64,000 bases of DNA from Enorma burkinafasonensis (GTDB taxonomy: Bacteria; Actinomycetota; Coriobacteriia; Coriobacteriales; Coriobacteriaceae), in the NCBI RefSeq assembly GCF_902150035.1, contig NZ_LR597509.1, positions 1 to 64,000 on the forward strand. Reading direction: 5' to 3'. The notes below the pieces were generated by a model. That model did no database searches, had not been told where the DNA came from, and saw only the letters and a list, made by a program, of their open reading frames with translations. Shown one piece after another: positions 35,100 through 45,216 of this stretch. Position numbers and translations under genes: made by a program. Positions within the stretch are counted from its first letter, which is position 1. Every line of letters begins with the position of its first letter.

Positions 35100-36032
35100 A
35101 TGGGACTGATTAATTATATAACAGGAAGAGATGACCAAGGTTTCGACCGAGACGGTTACGACAGAGCCGGATATGACCGAGACGGCTATGACAGATTTGG
35201 GTTCAACGAGGCGGGCTACGACAGGGATGGCTACGACAGATTCGGAATTGACAAGATGGGCTACGACAAGGAGGGCTTCAACAAATCTGGTTTCAACCGA
35301 GAGGGATACGATAAGGATGGATTTGATTCTGAGGGTCTAGATTCAGATGGCTATGACCGCTCTGGCTATAATCGCCGCGGCTACGATAGGGATGGGTACG
35401 ACCGAAGAGGATTTGACCGCTCTGGCTATGACCGCTCTGGCTATGACCGCTTTGGTTATGATTGCGATGGATTTAATCGCCGCGGTTATAACAGGCAGGG
35501 TTTCAACCGTAAGGGGATTGATATAGATGGTTTTAATTGCCTCGGATACAATTCCCGCGGCTTTGCCCGAAGCGGTATCCATAAGAACGGAACGCGGTTT
35601 GATGAAATGGGCTATGACATCGATGGATTTAACCAGAATGGTTATGACTCGGATGGCTATGACAGGGATGGTTGGAACTCGGAAGGTAGAGACCGTGCCG
35701 GACTGGATATGACCGGTAGGGACATAGAGGGTCGATATCAGGTTTGGAGATTCTCGTATGAGAGAGAGCGTTTTGATGATAATGGTAGTTGGCGAACTAG
35801 CTTTAAAAAAATGATCGAACACGAAGTTGTAATAACGTCTTCATATGAGAACGACGATGGATTGCTCCATGCGCTATTGGGCTTTGTGTTTGAACACGGG
35901 GTAAAAAAGCCGATCAAGGAACCGACAAAAAATCTTCTTCCAACACGCTCTCAACGTCAAGCTTTTTTACGGCTTTCCCCCAATATCCCGATAACTATCG
36001 TGCAAAGCATTTTGCAGGCGCGTTTAGCTTGA
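35100..36032 (+). CDS. Pentapeptide G-[YF]-[DN]-x-x repeat protein 1
   Basis: 310 residues from ATG 35100. Residues about 10-215 are some 40 near-perfect 5-residue repeats (RDGYDRAGYDRDGYDRFG), with D/N at the third place and charged or small residues after. A non-repeat C-domain of about 95 residues follows (YERERFDDNGSW, then ALLGFVFEHGVKKP). The repeat recalls MORN-like and acidic ion-binding arrays, but I cannot assign it to a named family. The stop overlaps the next TTG start (TTGA). Low GC and IS flanks indicate acquired DNA. Confidence 0.75.
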   Translation: MGLINYITGRDDQGFDRDGYDRAGYDRDGYDRFGFNEAGYDRDGYDRFGIDKMGYDKEGFNKSGFNREGYDKDGFDSEGLDSDGYDRSGYNRRGYDRDGYDRRGFDRSGYDRSGYDRFGYDCDGFNRRGYNRQGFNRKGIDIDGFNCLGYNSRGFARSGIHKNGTRFDEMGYDIDGFNQNGYDSDGYDRDGWNSEGRDRAGLDMTGRDIEGRYQVWRFSYERERFDDNGSWRTSFKKMIEHEVVITSSYENDDGLLHALLGFVFEHGVKKPIKEPTKNLLPTRSQRQAFLRLSPNIPITIVQSILQARLA

Positions 36033-36694
36033 GTTTTCTAAAACGGGTCGATGCCGATGGATACGATGATGCCGGCTTTGATATAGATGGATATGATCGA
36101 GATGGATATAACGCAGACGGTGTAAACCGAATAGGTTTATTGAGGCATGGGTTTAACTCTAATGGAATATGGTCAAACGGAACCCTCTATGATGACGAGG
36201 GGTATGATGTTGACGGTTACAATTCAGATGGATATAACCGTCAGGGCTTTAATCGTGAGGGCTTTGATAGGCGCGGGTTTAATAAACAAGGTCTTCACCG
36301 AAACGGTACTCGAATCGATGGAGAAGGATACGATGCCGTCGGCTTCGATCAGCAGGGATTTGACAGGGATGGCTATGATTCCGATGGAAAAAACCGTTGG
36401 GGCGTAACACGTACCCAGATTGAAGCGCAAAAAAAAGAGGATAGTGCCCAGCGGATGAAGGAGCTTGGTGCGGCATCAATAAAGGAAAAGAGTGGAGAGG
36501 GGATGCAGGTAGAACATAAAAAGAGGGTCGTGGGAAAAGTAACTCAGTTTCGTGTGGGAGACACCGTTTTTCATCGCAGGTATGGTAAAGGGATTGTCTT
36601 ACGATTGAAAGGAGAATCGGCTGAGGTGGAGTTTGTTAGATCTGACAGCAAGAAAGAAATAATGATTGATAGTCTAACTCCTGTAACTGATTGA
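36029..36694 (+). CDS. Pentapeptide repeat protein 2 with C-terminal Tudor-like domain
   Basis: 221 residues from TTG 36029, coupled by TTGA to the previous gene. Residues 8-130 repeat G-[YF]-[DN]-x-[DE/Q/R] as in gene 1 and share its GIHKNGTRFDE-type interruption (here LHRNGTRIDGEGYD). Residues about 170-221 (FRVGDTVFHRRYGKGIVLRL, then AEVEFV) match the Tudor-like domain found at the C-terminus of PcrA/UvrD and of other RNA-polymerase-linked proteins. A nucleic-acid or RNA-polymerase link is inference. Confidence 0.72.
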   Translation: MSFLKRVDADGYDDAGFDIDGYDRDGYNADGVNRIGLLRHGFNSNGIWSNGTLYDDEGYDVDGYNSDGYNRQGFNREGFDRRGFNKQGLHRNGTRIDGEGYDAVGFDQQGFDRDGYDSDGKNRWGVTRTQIEAQKKEDSAQRMKELGAASIKEKSGEGMQVEHKKRVVGKVTQFRVGDTVFHRRYGKGIVLRLKGESAEVEFVRSDSKKEIMIDSLTPVTD

Positions 36695-36843
36695 TTTCCA
36701 ATACCTCATCGATGTCCTAGGACGGTTGGCGCATAGCAAGATAGCGGGAAGCGTGTATGGAAGCCTTTCCCGTGCCCTTATTATCTCTTTGATTCTCATG
36801 GAGGCTTATAGGACAAAATGTGTGTCCCGATAGAACACATGTC

Positions 36844-38010
36844 CTAGTCCAGCCAGAAGGGGTACGGGTCCCTGTGGTGCAGCTCCTCCCAGACGACCCG
36901 GTCGCCCCACTCCGGCCCGCCGTCCTCGCGCTTGGGCGACGCCGAGTAGGTCCTGTAGAGGAAGTCGATGTCGTCGTCGGTGGGCATGGAGCGGAGGACC
37001 TCCCTCGCCGGCCCCGGGCTCTCGGTGTGCATGTAGCACCACCAGAAGACCGCCTTGACCCTGCGCATGAGCGACAGCCCGCGATGGCTGCGCAGGACTT
37101 CCCTGAGCTGGGCGTTGACCCCTCCCTCGATCGCGTTGTCGGTGCGCGGCAGCGGCCCCTCCGCCGTGAGGGCGGGGTCCAGGCAGGTGAACAGCGTGCC
37201 GGCGCTCACGAGCCTCGAGAGCGACGAGCGCGCCTTCCTGAGCCTCTCGTGCGTGAACTGGCGCCTCCCGTCGACCACGCTCACGTCCTCAAGGAAGTCG
37301 GCCCAGAACGAGCACCACTGCAGGTAGCGCTCGACCCACCGGTCCGCCTGGCGGAGCGTCTCGAGGTGCATGAGCTCGATGGAGAGGGCGCAGGGCTCCC
37401 TGCCCGCCTGGAGCCTCGGGTGCGAGGTGGTGTAGCGCCTCACCTGCGAGAACGCGTGGAAGAGGCACCTCTGTACGCGAGTCCCCGGCCAGGCGCGGCG
37501 CCTCGCCCTCTCGAAGCCCGTCCCGCCGTCGCACACCACCACCTCCGGGGCCGGGATCGGCGCCATGAGCGCCTCCCAGGCCCTCGATGTCTCCGACTCG
37601 GCCATGTACTACGGGACCACGTGCTCCCCGTCGTAGGCTATCAGCACGACGAGGCTCCGGGCGAGCCAGATCCCGTCGACGAAGAGCACCCTGTGGACCT
37701 CGCCCGTGGGCTCCGGCATGGGCCAGATCGGCCAGAAGCCCGCGGCGAGCCTCCTGAACGTGCGCCCCTGCCCGGGCATGTCCGCCTGCGTCGCCTTCGA
37801 GAGCAGCCATGCCAGGAACTCGTCGAGCCTCGCCGCCGTGTCGTCGTAGGAGACCGTGGTCGAGGCGCCGCACGCCCCGCACCTCCACCTCTGCGCGCCC
37901 GCGCTCGTCTTCCCGTTCCTCTTCATCTCCGCCCCGCAGGAGGGGCACCTGACCGCCTTCATCCCCAGCTCCTCGGTAATCGGGGTTTTAACGGCCTGAT
38001 TTTCAGTCAT
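36844..38010 (-). pseudogene. IS256/IS1249-like transposase with amber stop
   Basis: From ATG 38010: a zinc ribbon (VRCPSCGAEM...WRCGACGAS), a helical domain, then FVDGIWLARSLVVLIAYDGEHVV. TAG at 37608-37606 interrupts the frame where homologues have tryptophan, then YMAESETSRAW continues. The second half carries VVCDGGTGFERAR, the FHAFSQVRR region and late EGGVNAQLREVLRSHRG, typical of the mutator-like DDE transposases. One point change (TGG to TAG) would explain it. The element is probably immobile unless complemented. Confidence 0.8.
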
Positions 38011-38092
38011 CTGCCTGCGGGACGGGTGCGAATCCGGACACACTATCTGTCCGAGTGGTTAAATTCCCCCCGCAGATTTAAGCGCGTGAAAA

Positions 38093-38120
38093 AGGGGCAT
38101 CGACCTGCGTCGATGCCCCT
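38093..38120 (-). terminator. Terminator hairpin inside the IS right end
   Basis: AGGGGCATCGAC pairs with GTCGATGCCCCT. On the minus strand it is followed by TTTTTCACG, so it would stop transcription entering the element from the right. Confidence 0.6.
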
Positions 38121-38318
38121 GATTCGGACACACATTTTGTCCTATAAGCCGGCGACGGCGGTGCCGGGCGCCACGCGCCCCTCCAGCTCGGCGTCGACTG
38201 CTCGTCCGTGCGGTGCTGTTACCGTCAATGTATTTTTCGCCAATCGCGGAAATCTATCGGCGCCGATCGCGCTAACGCATTCTCGCCGGTTCCGCTAACG
38301 CGCTTTCGCCGTTTTCGG

Positions 38319-38610
38319 CTACTCGGCGTCCCTCCTCTCGCGCGGCAGGTCCTTGAGCCGGTAGGACCTGCTCGCGGTCTTGATGACGCGGCAGCGGTGG
38401 CACACGCGGCCCGCGATCGCGCTCGCGGCACCGCCGTCGCCGAACACCTTTCCCCACCCGCCGATGTCGACGTCGGCGGTGATGGCCGTCGAGCGCCGCC
38501 CGTGGCGCGTCGAGATGAGCTGGAAGAGCGGATCGGTCCCTCTCTCACCCATGCCGAGGTACCCCAGCTCGTCGATGACGAGCAGCTTCGAGCACAGTCC
38601 ACGCCTCTGC
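38319..38610 (-). pseudogene. istB C-terminal remnant of an older IS21-family element
   Basis: About 95 residues survive, beginning at SKLLVIDELGYLGM (Walker B) and running through RGTDPLFQLISTRHGRRSTA and WGKVFGDGG to a stop. The Walker A half is missing; IS21 insertion at 38625 cuts the 5' side. The intervening 38151-38318 shows no gene. Confidence 0.7.
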
Positions 38611-38779
38611 TGCGGTGAGCGGTGTGTTTGATAGCCTCGAAGTTGCGGGCTTGAGCGTCGGAAAGTTTCGGGCCTGAGCACGAAAATCTTTCGGCTTTGA
38701 GCATGGGCACGCCGACCATCCGCAATCGGCCCAACAATGTCGTTGCTTCCGTTTACGACGTGAGGAGGGCCAGAGGGGA

Positions 38780-40300
38780 ATGATCGGCGTGGACAAGATA
38801 GAGGATATACGCAAGAGCGCCAGGGGCGGCGAGCCAATCGCCTCGATTGCGAGGGCGGTCGGCGCGTCGGAGCCGACGGTCAGGAAGTACGCCAGGATGG
38901 AGGACCTGTCGCCCGAGCCCCCGAGGCGGCGCGAGCCCGAGAGCGAGGTCCTCGCGCCATACGAGGAGACGATCGACTCCTGGCTCGACGACGACTGCAG
39001 GAACTGGCGCAAGCAGCGCCACACGGCGACGAGGGTCTACGTGAGGCTCCGCGACGAGGAGGGCTACACGGGCAGCTACTCCACCGTGCGGCGCTACGTC
39101 AAGCGCCGCCGCGAGGAGATGGCCCGCGAGCGCGACCGCAGGGACGCCGAGGGGTTCCTGACGCTGAGATGGCTGCCCGGCGAGGTCCAGGTCGACTTCG
39201 GCGAGGCGGACTTCAGGGTCCGCGGCGTTGTCACCAGGGGCGAGTACCTGACGGTCACCTTCCCGCACCCCGACGTCGGGCTCACCCAGGTCTTCTGGGG
39301 CGAGACGGCCGAGTGCGTCTGCCAGGGGCTCCGCAACGTCTTCGAGTTCGTCGGCGGCGTGCCCAGGAGGGCGGTCTTCGACAACGCCGCCGAGGTCGGC
39401 AGGCGCGTCGGCGGGGAGGCGAGGACGTCCGAGCTCTTCCGCCGCTTCGCGGCTCACCACGGGCTCGACCACACCTTCACCAACCCCTACCCGGGCAACG
39501 AGAAGGGCAACGTCGAGAACAAGGTCGGCTGCCACAGGAGGAACCTCTTCGTCCCCGTCCCGTCGTTCCACGACGTCCGCGCGCTCGACCGCAGGCTGCT
39601 CGAGGACTGCCTCGACCTGAGTGAGGGCAAGCGCCACTGAAGGCTCGGCACGCCCGAGTCCGAGCTGTTCGGAGGGGACAGGGAGGCGCTCTCGCCGCTG
39701 CCGCCGGCGGCGTTCTCGTGCGTGAGGTGGGAGGCCAGGAGGTGCAACAAGCAGGGCACGATCACGGTCGGCGGGGTGCACCGCTACTCGGCCGGCCCCG
39801 CCTACGCGCGCCGCGAGGTCGCCGTCGCGCTTGGCGCCTTCGACGTCGCGGTCTGCGACTGCGAGACCGGGGAGGTCGTTGCCGTCTACGAGCGCGAGCG
39901 GGGCGGGGCCCCGACCGACAGCTCGGGCCCGACGCTGCAGCTGAGGCTCCTGTGCATGAGGCCCGCCGGGTGGAGGGACTCGAGCGCGAGGGCGTCGCTG
40001 CCCGCCGGGCTCGTCGCCTTCCTCGACTCCGAGGCGCCCGCCGACCTCGCCGCCGACCTCAGGGTGCTGCGCGACGAGAGCGCGGGGGGGGGGTGGGGCG
40101 CCGCCGTGGAGGGCATGTCGCGCTCGCTCGCGGCGACCGGAGGCGTCGACCGCGCCTCGGTCGCCCTCTCGGCCGCCAGGGCCGCCTCGGGGGACGAGCG
40201 CGTCGAGTACGACGAGGAGGTCGACCTGGGCGTCTACGACAGGGCGCTGAGGCTGCTCGGGGGAGGTGGGCGGCGTGCCGCGGACGAGCTCGGAGCGTGA
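38780..40300 (+). pseudogene. istA: IS21 transposase IstA with opal stop
   Basis: ATG 38780 with GAGGGGA upstream. A helix-turn-helix (SIARAVGASEPTVRKYARM) precedes the DDE core: VDFGEADF, AVFDNAAEVGRR and the NEKGNVENKVGCHRR Glu region. TGA at 39638-39640 interrupts after LSEGKRH; the same frame continues (RLGTPESELFGG) for another 220 codons into the normal C-terminal domain, ending within the istB start. Homologues have an aromatic residue (Trp or Tyr) at this place, so a nonsense change is likely. Transposition from this copy is doubtful. Confidence 0.75.
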
Positions 40301-41039
40301 GGCCGCCCAGGCCGCCTTCCGCGGCGCCGCGAGGGCCCTCTTCATGTCCGGTGACACGATCGGCGCCTTCCTCGCCTCCGCGACGCCGGGCCAGGTGGCC
40401 GCGTGCACGGCGATGCTCGAGTCCGAGATCGCCCACCGCGACAGGGCGAAGCGGGCGCGCCTGCTCAGGCAGGCGAGGTTCCCCGTTCCCAAGTCGGCCG
40501 AGGGTTTCGACTGGTCCAACGTCGCGTTCCCCGACGGCTGGGGCCGCGACGAGATGCTCTCGCTGGCGTTCGTGCGCGACGCGGAGGACCTGGTCTTCTA
40601 CGGCCAGACGGGGCGCGGCAAGACCCACATGGCCACCGCCCTCGGGATCGCCGCGACCTCGGCGGGCTACCCCGTGAGGTTCTGGCAGACCGCGCAGCTG
40701 GTGCTGCGGCTCGGCAAGGCCAAGCGGGAGGGGACGCTCGACCGGCTGCTCGCCGACGTGGCCAAGGCGAGGCTCCTGGTCCTGGACGAGTTCGGCTACG
40801 TGCCCTTCGACGTGGACGGGGCGAGGCTCCTGGACCAGGTAATATCGGACAGCTACGAGAGGAGGAGCGTGATATTCACCACCAACGTCGAGTTCAGCAG
40901 GTGGGGCACGGTCTTCGCCGACGACAAGCTCGCGGCGGCCATCGTCGACCGCGTGGTGCACCACGGCAGGCTCGTGGAGTTCGGCGGACCCAGCCACAGG
41001 CTCGAGGAGTCCCTCATGCTGGGAAAGTCGGGAAGGTAG
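40266..41039 (+). CDS. istB: IS21 helper ATPase IstB
   Basis: 257 residues from GTG 40266, overlapping the end of istA by 35 bases. Walker A GQTGRGKTH near residue 113, Walker B LLVLDEFGYV near residue 170, then sensor segment FTTNVEFSRWGTVF and DRVVHHGRLVEF. IstB is the AAA+ partner that directs IstA to the target. Intact by sequence. Confidence 0.88.
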   Translation: MGGVPRTSSEREAAQAAFRGAARALFMSGDTIGAFLASATPGQVAACTAMLESEIAHRDRAKRARLLRQARFPVPKSAEGFDWSNVAFPDGWGRDEMLSLAFVRDAEDLVFYGQTGRGKTHMATALGIAATSAGYPVRFWQTAQLVLRLGKAKREGTLDRLLADVAKARLLVLDEFGYVPFDVDGARLLDQVISDSYERRSVIFTTNVEFSRWGTVFADDKLAAAIVDRVVHHGRLVEFGGPSHRLEESLMLGKSGR

Positions 41040-41358
41040 AGACGGCGGCGCGCCCGTGACGAAACCCGAAAAAGTTGCGTGCCGAAACCCGGAAGAAATC
41101 TGTGCTCAAAACCGAAAGTCAGGCTTGACTAAACACAAAGGCGTTCCGCGAGGGCGGGCGGGCGGTGTACGATACGATCCTGGGCCGCAGGGAGCGGCTC
41201 GGGCCGGCCGCCTAGGCCTGTCCAAGAATTCGTCCGCATCCCCATATTGGAACAAAGAAAAACCGAATGTAGATATTGAGAGAGCAGGAAGAGTGGTTAG
41301 GCTCAACCAATCAATATAATATCTACATCGAATCCAATTCCCAGTTAAGGGGAAGGCA

Positions 41359-43728
41359 ATGAAAGACATTTCTACAATCGCATCCCTAGAGCAACTTCGC
41401 GAAATCAGCTTCTCTGATCTCTACTATTCCTTAGAAAACAAAGAGAACAAGGCTGACGTTGTAAAACGCGTGATTGCCGCAATCGATTCCGGATTCATTC
41501 CGACGGTTCTACAGCAGCGGAGGCTCGTGATACTCCTTTCAATGATTCGCGATGCCGTTGAAGACAAAAGAATGCAATACCAAATAAAGCTTCAGAAGAA
41601 AGAAGAGGAGCTAGAAAAATACAAACAACTAGATGAGCTTTGCTCATCAGTTGGTCGAGTTAGCGGGCTTTACAGCATGGTGAAGCGCGCGGAAGAGCTT
41701 AAAGAGATTCAGAAGTCTATTGGTAACGGGAGAACAACAGCTGGCGGTCTTGGTATAAAAATCAAGTATTTGAATGACGATGAGCTATTTGATCAAATCA
41801 GAGATGATTTCATTAGCGCATCGGTCGAGCATATTGACGCCCTTGTGGCTGACGATGAACGATACTCGGCGTTCATGGCAAATCTCAACGATACAATCCA
41901 GCAGCAGTTGGTGATGAGCGGGAACAAGGTACTTAAGGGGCTCTATATGCTGCCTCTTCTCGGGGACGATCAAGAGCTAATCATCTTTTTCGTAAGTGCT
42001 TTTCATGCCACTTTTTCTAATACTGATGCATACACGGGGCTCCTGTATGCGTCGGAGTACTTCGAGCATGATGGATCATATTTAGGCGCAGCTTTTTTAC
42101 AATCCTCAGAAGAGGAGAAAACGCAAATTGTACGGGACGCCAGAAACGCACGGGATTATGAATATGCACTGAGGCTATTGAGTGAAGAGAGATATGACGA
42201 AGCTGCGAAAGCATTTGATGCTCTTGGGACATATAAAAACTCGAAGTCTATGTCGGATAAAGCTTTAGCAGCTCGAGACGAAGCCGCTAAAGCGAAAGTC
42301 TATCAACGGGCGATAGGCCTTCTGTCCGAAGAGGAGTTCGATAAAGCCGCAGAATTGTTCGAAGAGTTGGGCGATTACTCGGACTCACTTAGGATGCTCG
42401 AGAAAACTGTCAATTTGCGTGACATTAAGCAAAACGACTCACTTTATTCAGAGGCGGAAAGAGATCTTCAGGAATCAAGATACTTAGACGCGGAAAACAT
42501 TTTTCTCAGCCTAGGCGAATGGCGTGATGCACCAAGTAAGGCTCTCGCTGCGCGCGAGGCATTCAGCGAACAGCAATATAAGATGGCGTCCGAACTAAGA
42601 AAGCAAGGAGAGTACGACAAGGCCATTGAGCTATATTCCCAGATTATTGACTATTCAGATTCTAAGGAGCAACTAGCTCGAGTTAAGTTCGAAAAGGTTG
42701 AAGATGAGACATGGAGAGAACGAGAAGAGGAACAGCAGCTCAAACGCGTATACGATAGAGGAAAAAGCTACTTCGAGAAAGACCAATTTGAAAAAGCCGC
42801 CCGCCTATTCTGTGACCTTGGCGACTATGAAGATGCGCCACAGCTGATGAGGGCTGCACAGTGTTTGGCGATACAAGAAAAAGCTTATTCTGAGGCTTTG
42901 ACTCTCCAGTCCCAAGGAGATTATCAAGCTGCTGCAGCTGCTTTTTCTGCTCTAAAGGGGGAGGATGGAGCATGGTATCGGGATTCTCGTCAACGAGAGA
43001 GGGAATGCCAAGAAGCTTATGAGAAAGCGCTGGCGGCGTCTTACGAAGAGGCGAATCTCCTGATGGCTTCTGGAAAATACAGAAATGCGGAATTGCGGTA
43101 TAAAAAGTTATCCGGCTATCGGCAGTCTGATAAGAAGGCGGAACAGGCATCTCTATTGTTGGCTGCGACAAAAACGCTGCTTGCAGGGCAATACACAATA
43201 GTTCGGCAGATTATAAACAATCCAGCTATTGCAGCTCTAAAAGCGACGGACGAAATCGGCAGGGATATTCAGGAAATTGAAACTCTGCTTAAGCAAGTGT
43301 CAGACAAGCAAGAGGAATTGAATAACGTACATAAAGAGTTAACGAATGTACAGAGAAAGCTAGCTTGCAATGCGGGGAAGCAGCTCGATCTTGAAGAGGG
43401 GGCCGTGGCGATAGTTCCTTCTCAGAAGGAATATGAGACGACTTGTCAAGCAATTAAGCTTATCCGACTGGAGTTAGAGAAGCTAGGCCTGTTTGAGTTC
43501 AAGAAAAGGCGAGCGCTTGAGAGTGAATTACACCTCAAGATGGAAAAGCGAAACAGGTGCATCGTTGCAATCCCCGTCGAGAAAAAAGAATTGTTGGAAT
43601 CCCTACGTCGAGAGAGCGACCTTCTTAATGAGCAGAAGTTTCGCGCCGCGAGAAGCGAGAGTTTGCTAGAGGAACAAGTGAGGTCATGTGAAATGAAACT
43701 GTTGGAAATAAAGGGGAAGTACCAATAG
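41359..43728 (+). CDS. Large TPR-like repeat and coiled-coil protein, unknown
   Basis: 789 residues from ATG 41359 (AAGGGGAAGG upstream), low GC, isolated between IS21 and an istB remnant. The N-terminal 270 residues hold helices (SFSDLYYSLENKENKADVV) and a fold with TFSNTDAYTGLLYASEYFEHD. Residues about 275-600 are about eight TPR/Sel1-like helix pairs with the motif LL.E.RYDEAAKAFDALG.YK.S. The last 170 residues are a coiled coil (KQEELNNVHKELTNVQRK). The repeats suggest a protein-binding scaffold. No catalytic motif is visible. Confidence 0.72.
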   Translation: MKDISTIASLEQLREISFSDLYYSLENKENKADVVKRVIAAIDSGFIPTVLQQRRLVILLSMIRDAVEDKRMQYQIKLQKKEEELEKYKQLDELCSSVGRVSGLYSMVKRAEELKEIQKSIGNGRTTAGGLGIKIKYLNDDELFDQIRDDFISASVEHIDALVADDERYSAFMANLNDTIQQQLVMSGNKVLKGLYMLPLLGDDQELIIFFVSAFHATFSNTDAYTGLLYASEYFEHDGSYLGAAFLQSSEEEKTQIVRDARNARDYEYALRLLSEERYDEAAKAFDALGTYKNSKSMSDKALAARDEAAKAKVYQRAIGLLSEEEFDKAAELFEELGDYSDSLRMLEKTVNLRDIKQNDSLYSEAERDLQESRYLDAENIFLSLGEWRDAPSKALAAREAFSEQQYKMASELRKQGEYDKAIELYSQIIDYSDSKEQLARVKFEKVEDETWREREEEQQLKRVYDRGKSYFEKDQFEKAARLFCDLGDYEDAPQLMRAAQCLAIQEKAYSEALTLQSQGDYQAAAAAFSALKGEDGAWYRDSRQRERECQEAYEKALAASYEEANLLMASGKYRNAELRYKKLSGYRQSDKKAEQASLLLAATKTLLAGQYTIVRQIINNPAIAALKATDEIGRDIQEIETLLKQVSDKQEELNNVHKELTNVQRKLACNAGKQLDLEEGAVAIVPSQKEYETTCQAIKLIRLELEKLGLFEFKKRRALESELHLKMEKRNRCIVAIPVEKKELLESLRRESDLLNEQKFRAARSESLLEEQVRSCEMKLLEIKGKYQ

Positions 43729-44029
43729 GGATTCGATAGGCGATCAGCTTTGCGTCGCGTCTGCACCCAAGAGCGGTGAACAATCTCGCGCTCGGGCTCG
43801 TCCAGATGGATTCCCCAAGAAACAAATTACCCTGTCTTTGGCACTTCTTTGTCTTGATAACTCCAAAAATGACAGGCTAGGTCGAGTGTTCCCTTTCGTT
43901 GGCAATACGCGAGCTCTTGCTTGGCTTCCGCATATTTCGCACAGCCGTGAGCATATCAGGCGAGTTCTACTTTGGATAACAGTTTAAGCTTGGTATGGGG
44001 CGGGGCAGACTGCGGTTACTTTGTGCCTA

Positions 44030-44330
44030 ACAGGGTCGCGAGCGGGGGCTCCCGCCGCTACCTGGACGCGATGCTGCTGGAGGGGCGGCAGTACCGGAGG
44101 GCGGGCCTATGGGGCTGTCGGAAAGTGCGCAAGAATCTTGACGGCACCAGTACGCCGCCTTCCAGGTGTTCGTGCTCGACGAGTGGCTGCTTGACCGCTC
44201 GGACGAACTGTTCCGGGCCTTCCTGCTGGAGCTCATGGAGAACAGTTGCGGGTCGGCCTCGACCGTGTCCTTCACGCAGTTCCGGCAGGAGGATTGGCAC
44301 TATCGAGCTGTAGGGCTTCCCGCAATCTGA
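44030..44330 (+). pseudogene. istB-like remnant
   Basis: A degraded frame contains YQVFVLDEWLLDRSDELF (Walker B region) and SCGSASTVSFTQFRQEDWHY, which match IS21 IstB; the Walker A part and C-terminus are missing and frames are broken. Nothing else is recognisable in 43729-44529. Confidence 0.55.
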
Positions 44331-44529
44331 GACCGTTTCACCGTGTTCCTGTGCCCCAATGACTTGGATATCAAAAGGCAATGTCGAGCAAATCCGTGTG
44401 CGTTTATCGCGTGATTGATGACGCTCCTGTGGCGTATCGAGCGTTCTACGGACGGCAGGATTACGCCCGGCTTGGATGTAGGCTGCAAGTTGCAGGACTG
44501 ATATGCCTACATACGGCAAGGCGGAAGGG

Positions 44530-45132
44530 CTAGATTTCGGTTACCTTTGTGGGGCTCGAAAACGAGGCGAATTCATGCTGGCGCACTGGGCTCCAATCGT
44601 TTGATTTCTTATAGCTACAAGAACTAGGGACGTATGCAGTTACAAGTGAGGAGCAGCCTCGGAATGCGCTTGCCCCAAGCTGCTGCAGTGAACGAGGAAA
44701 ATCGATTTTCTGTAGCGAGACGCAGCCTTCGAACGCGCCAATCTCGATAGTAACTACGTTGTGCGACATGTCGATAGTGCATAGCGAAGTGCAGCCTCGG
44801 AATGAGTTGGTCTCGATAATCGTCACGCTGTCAGGGATAGTGACCGTTGAGATAAACTTGTTTCCCTGGAATGCTTCAGAAGAAATCGCTGTCACATGTG
44901 CCGGGACGATAACATGCGGCTTTGTGCCCTTGTATGCCGTGAGCGTGGTCCCAACGATAATGAAGTCGGATAGATCGGCGTCGCCTGTGGCCATCTCGGG
45001 CATCGCGGCGAACGCATAAGCTGCGTCGCGCAGAAACTTGCTGCCGCAGTAGGGGCAGAAGAACTCGGTTTCCTCCGCCGGAATCTCAATGCTCTTGGCG
45101 CATGCGGGGCATTTTGCTGAAACGAATCCCAT
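44530..45132 (-). CDS. Zinc-ribbon and BspA-type leucine-rich repeat protein
   Basis: 200 residues from ATG 45132. N-terminal zinc ribbon (CPACAKS...FFCPYCGS). Then four BspA-type (LRR_5) repeats of about 22 residues: AISSEAFQGNKFISTVTIPD, IIETNSFRGCTSLCTID, IEIGAFEGCVSLQKIDFP, LGASAFRGCSSLVTAYVP. These fold as a solenoid for protein binding. The protein lacks a signal sequence, so it is cytoplasmic, unlike surface BspA. It is the last gene of a four-gene minus-strand cluster with gaps of about 84-95 bases. Confidence 0.8.
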   Translation of the reverse strand: MGFVSAKCPACAKSIEIPAEETEFFCPYCGSKFLRDAAYAFAAMPEMATGDADLSDFIIVGTTLTAYKGTKPHVIVPAHVTAISSEAFQGNKFISTVTIPDSVTIIETNSFRGCTSLCTIDMSHNVVTIEIGAFEGCVSLQKIDFPRSLQQLGASAFRGCSSLVTAYVPSSCSYKKSNDWSPVRQHEFASFSSPTKVTEI

Positions 45133-45216
45133 GATCGGCTTCTTTTCGTTAGTTAAGAGACTAGATAGCCGGCGTGGCCGCGATTCCCGTCGCGGCCACG
45201 CCGTAAACGTGGGCGG

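Larger units (their letters stand above)
36803..38150 (-). mobile_element. IS256-family (IS1249-like) insertion sequence
   Basis: Perfect 24-bp terminal inverted repeats at 36803-36826 and 38127-38150 (GGCTTATAGGACAAAATGTG...). The single transposase gene lies on the minus strand. No target-site duplication is seen outside the ends. Confidence 0.82.
38625..41136 (+). mobile_element. IS21-family insertion sequence
   Basis: Ends related to TGTTTGATAGCC (left, 38625) and GGCTTGACTAAACA (right, about 41135), with several internal repeats of the [G/C]AAA..TTTCGG type on both sides (CGAAAATCTTTCGGC; CCCGAAAAAGTTGC). It carries istA and istB in the usual order. It interrupts the older istB remnant on its left. 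A short frame to the right (41142-41215) ends in EGGRAVYDTILGRRERLG and may be a remnant of another transposase. Confidence 0.75.

Noticed and set aside
35130-36400. Possible CRISPR-like or satellite repeat
   Set aside because: The 15-base periodicity encodes a 5-residue protein repeat with codon-level variation, so it is coding.
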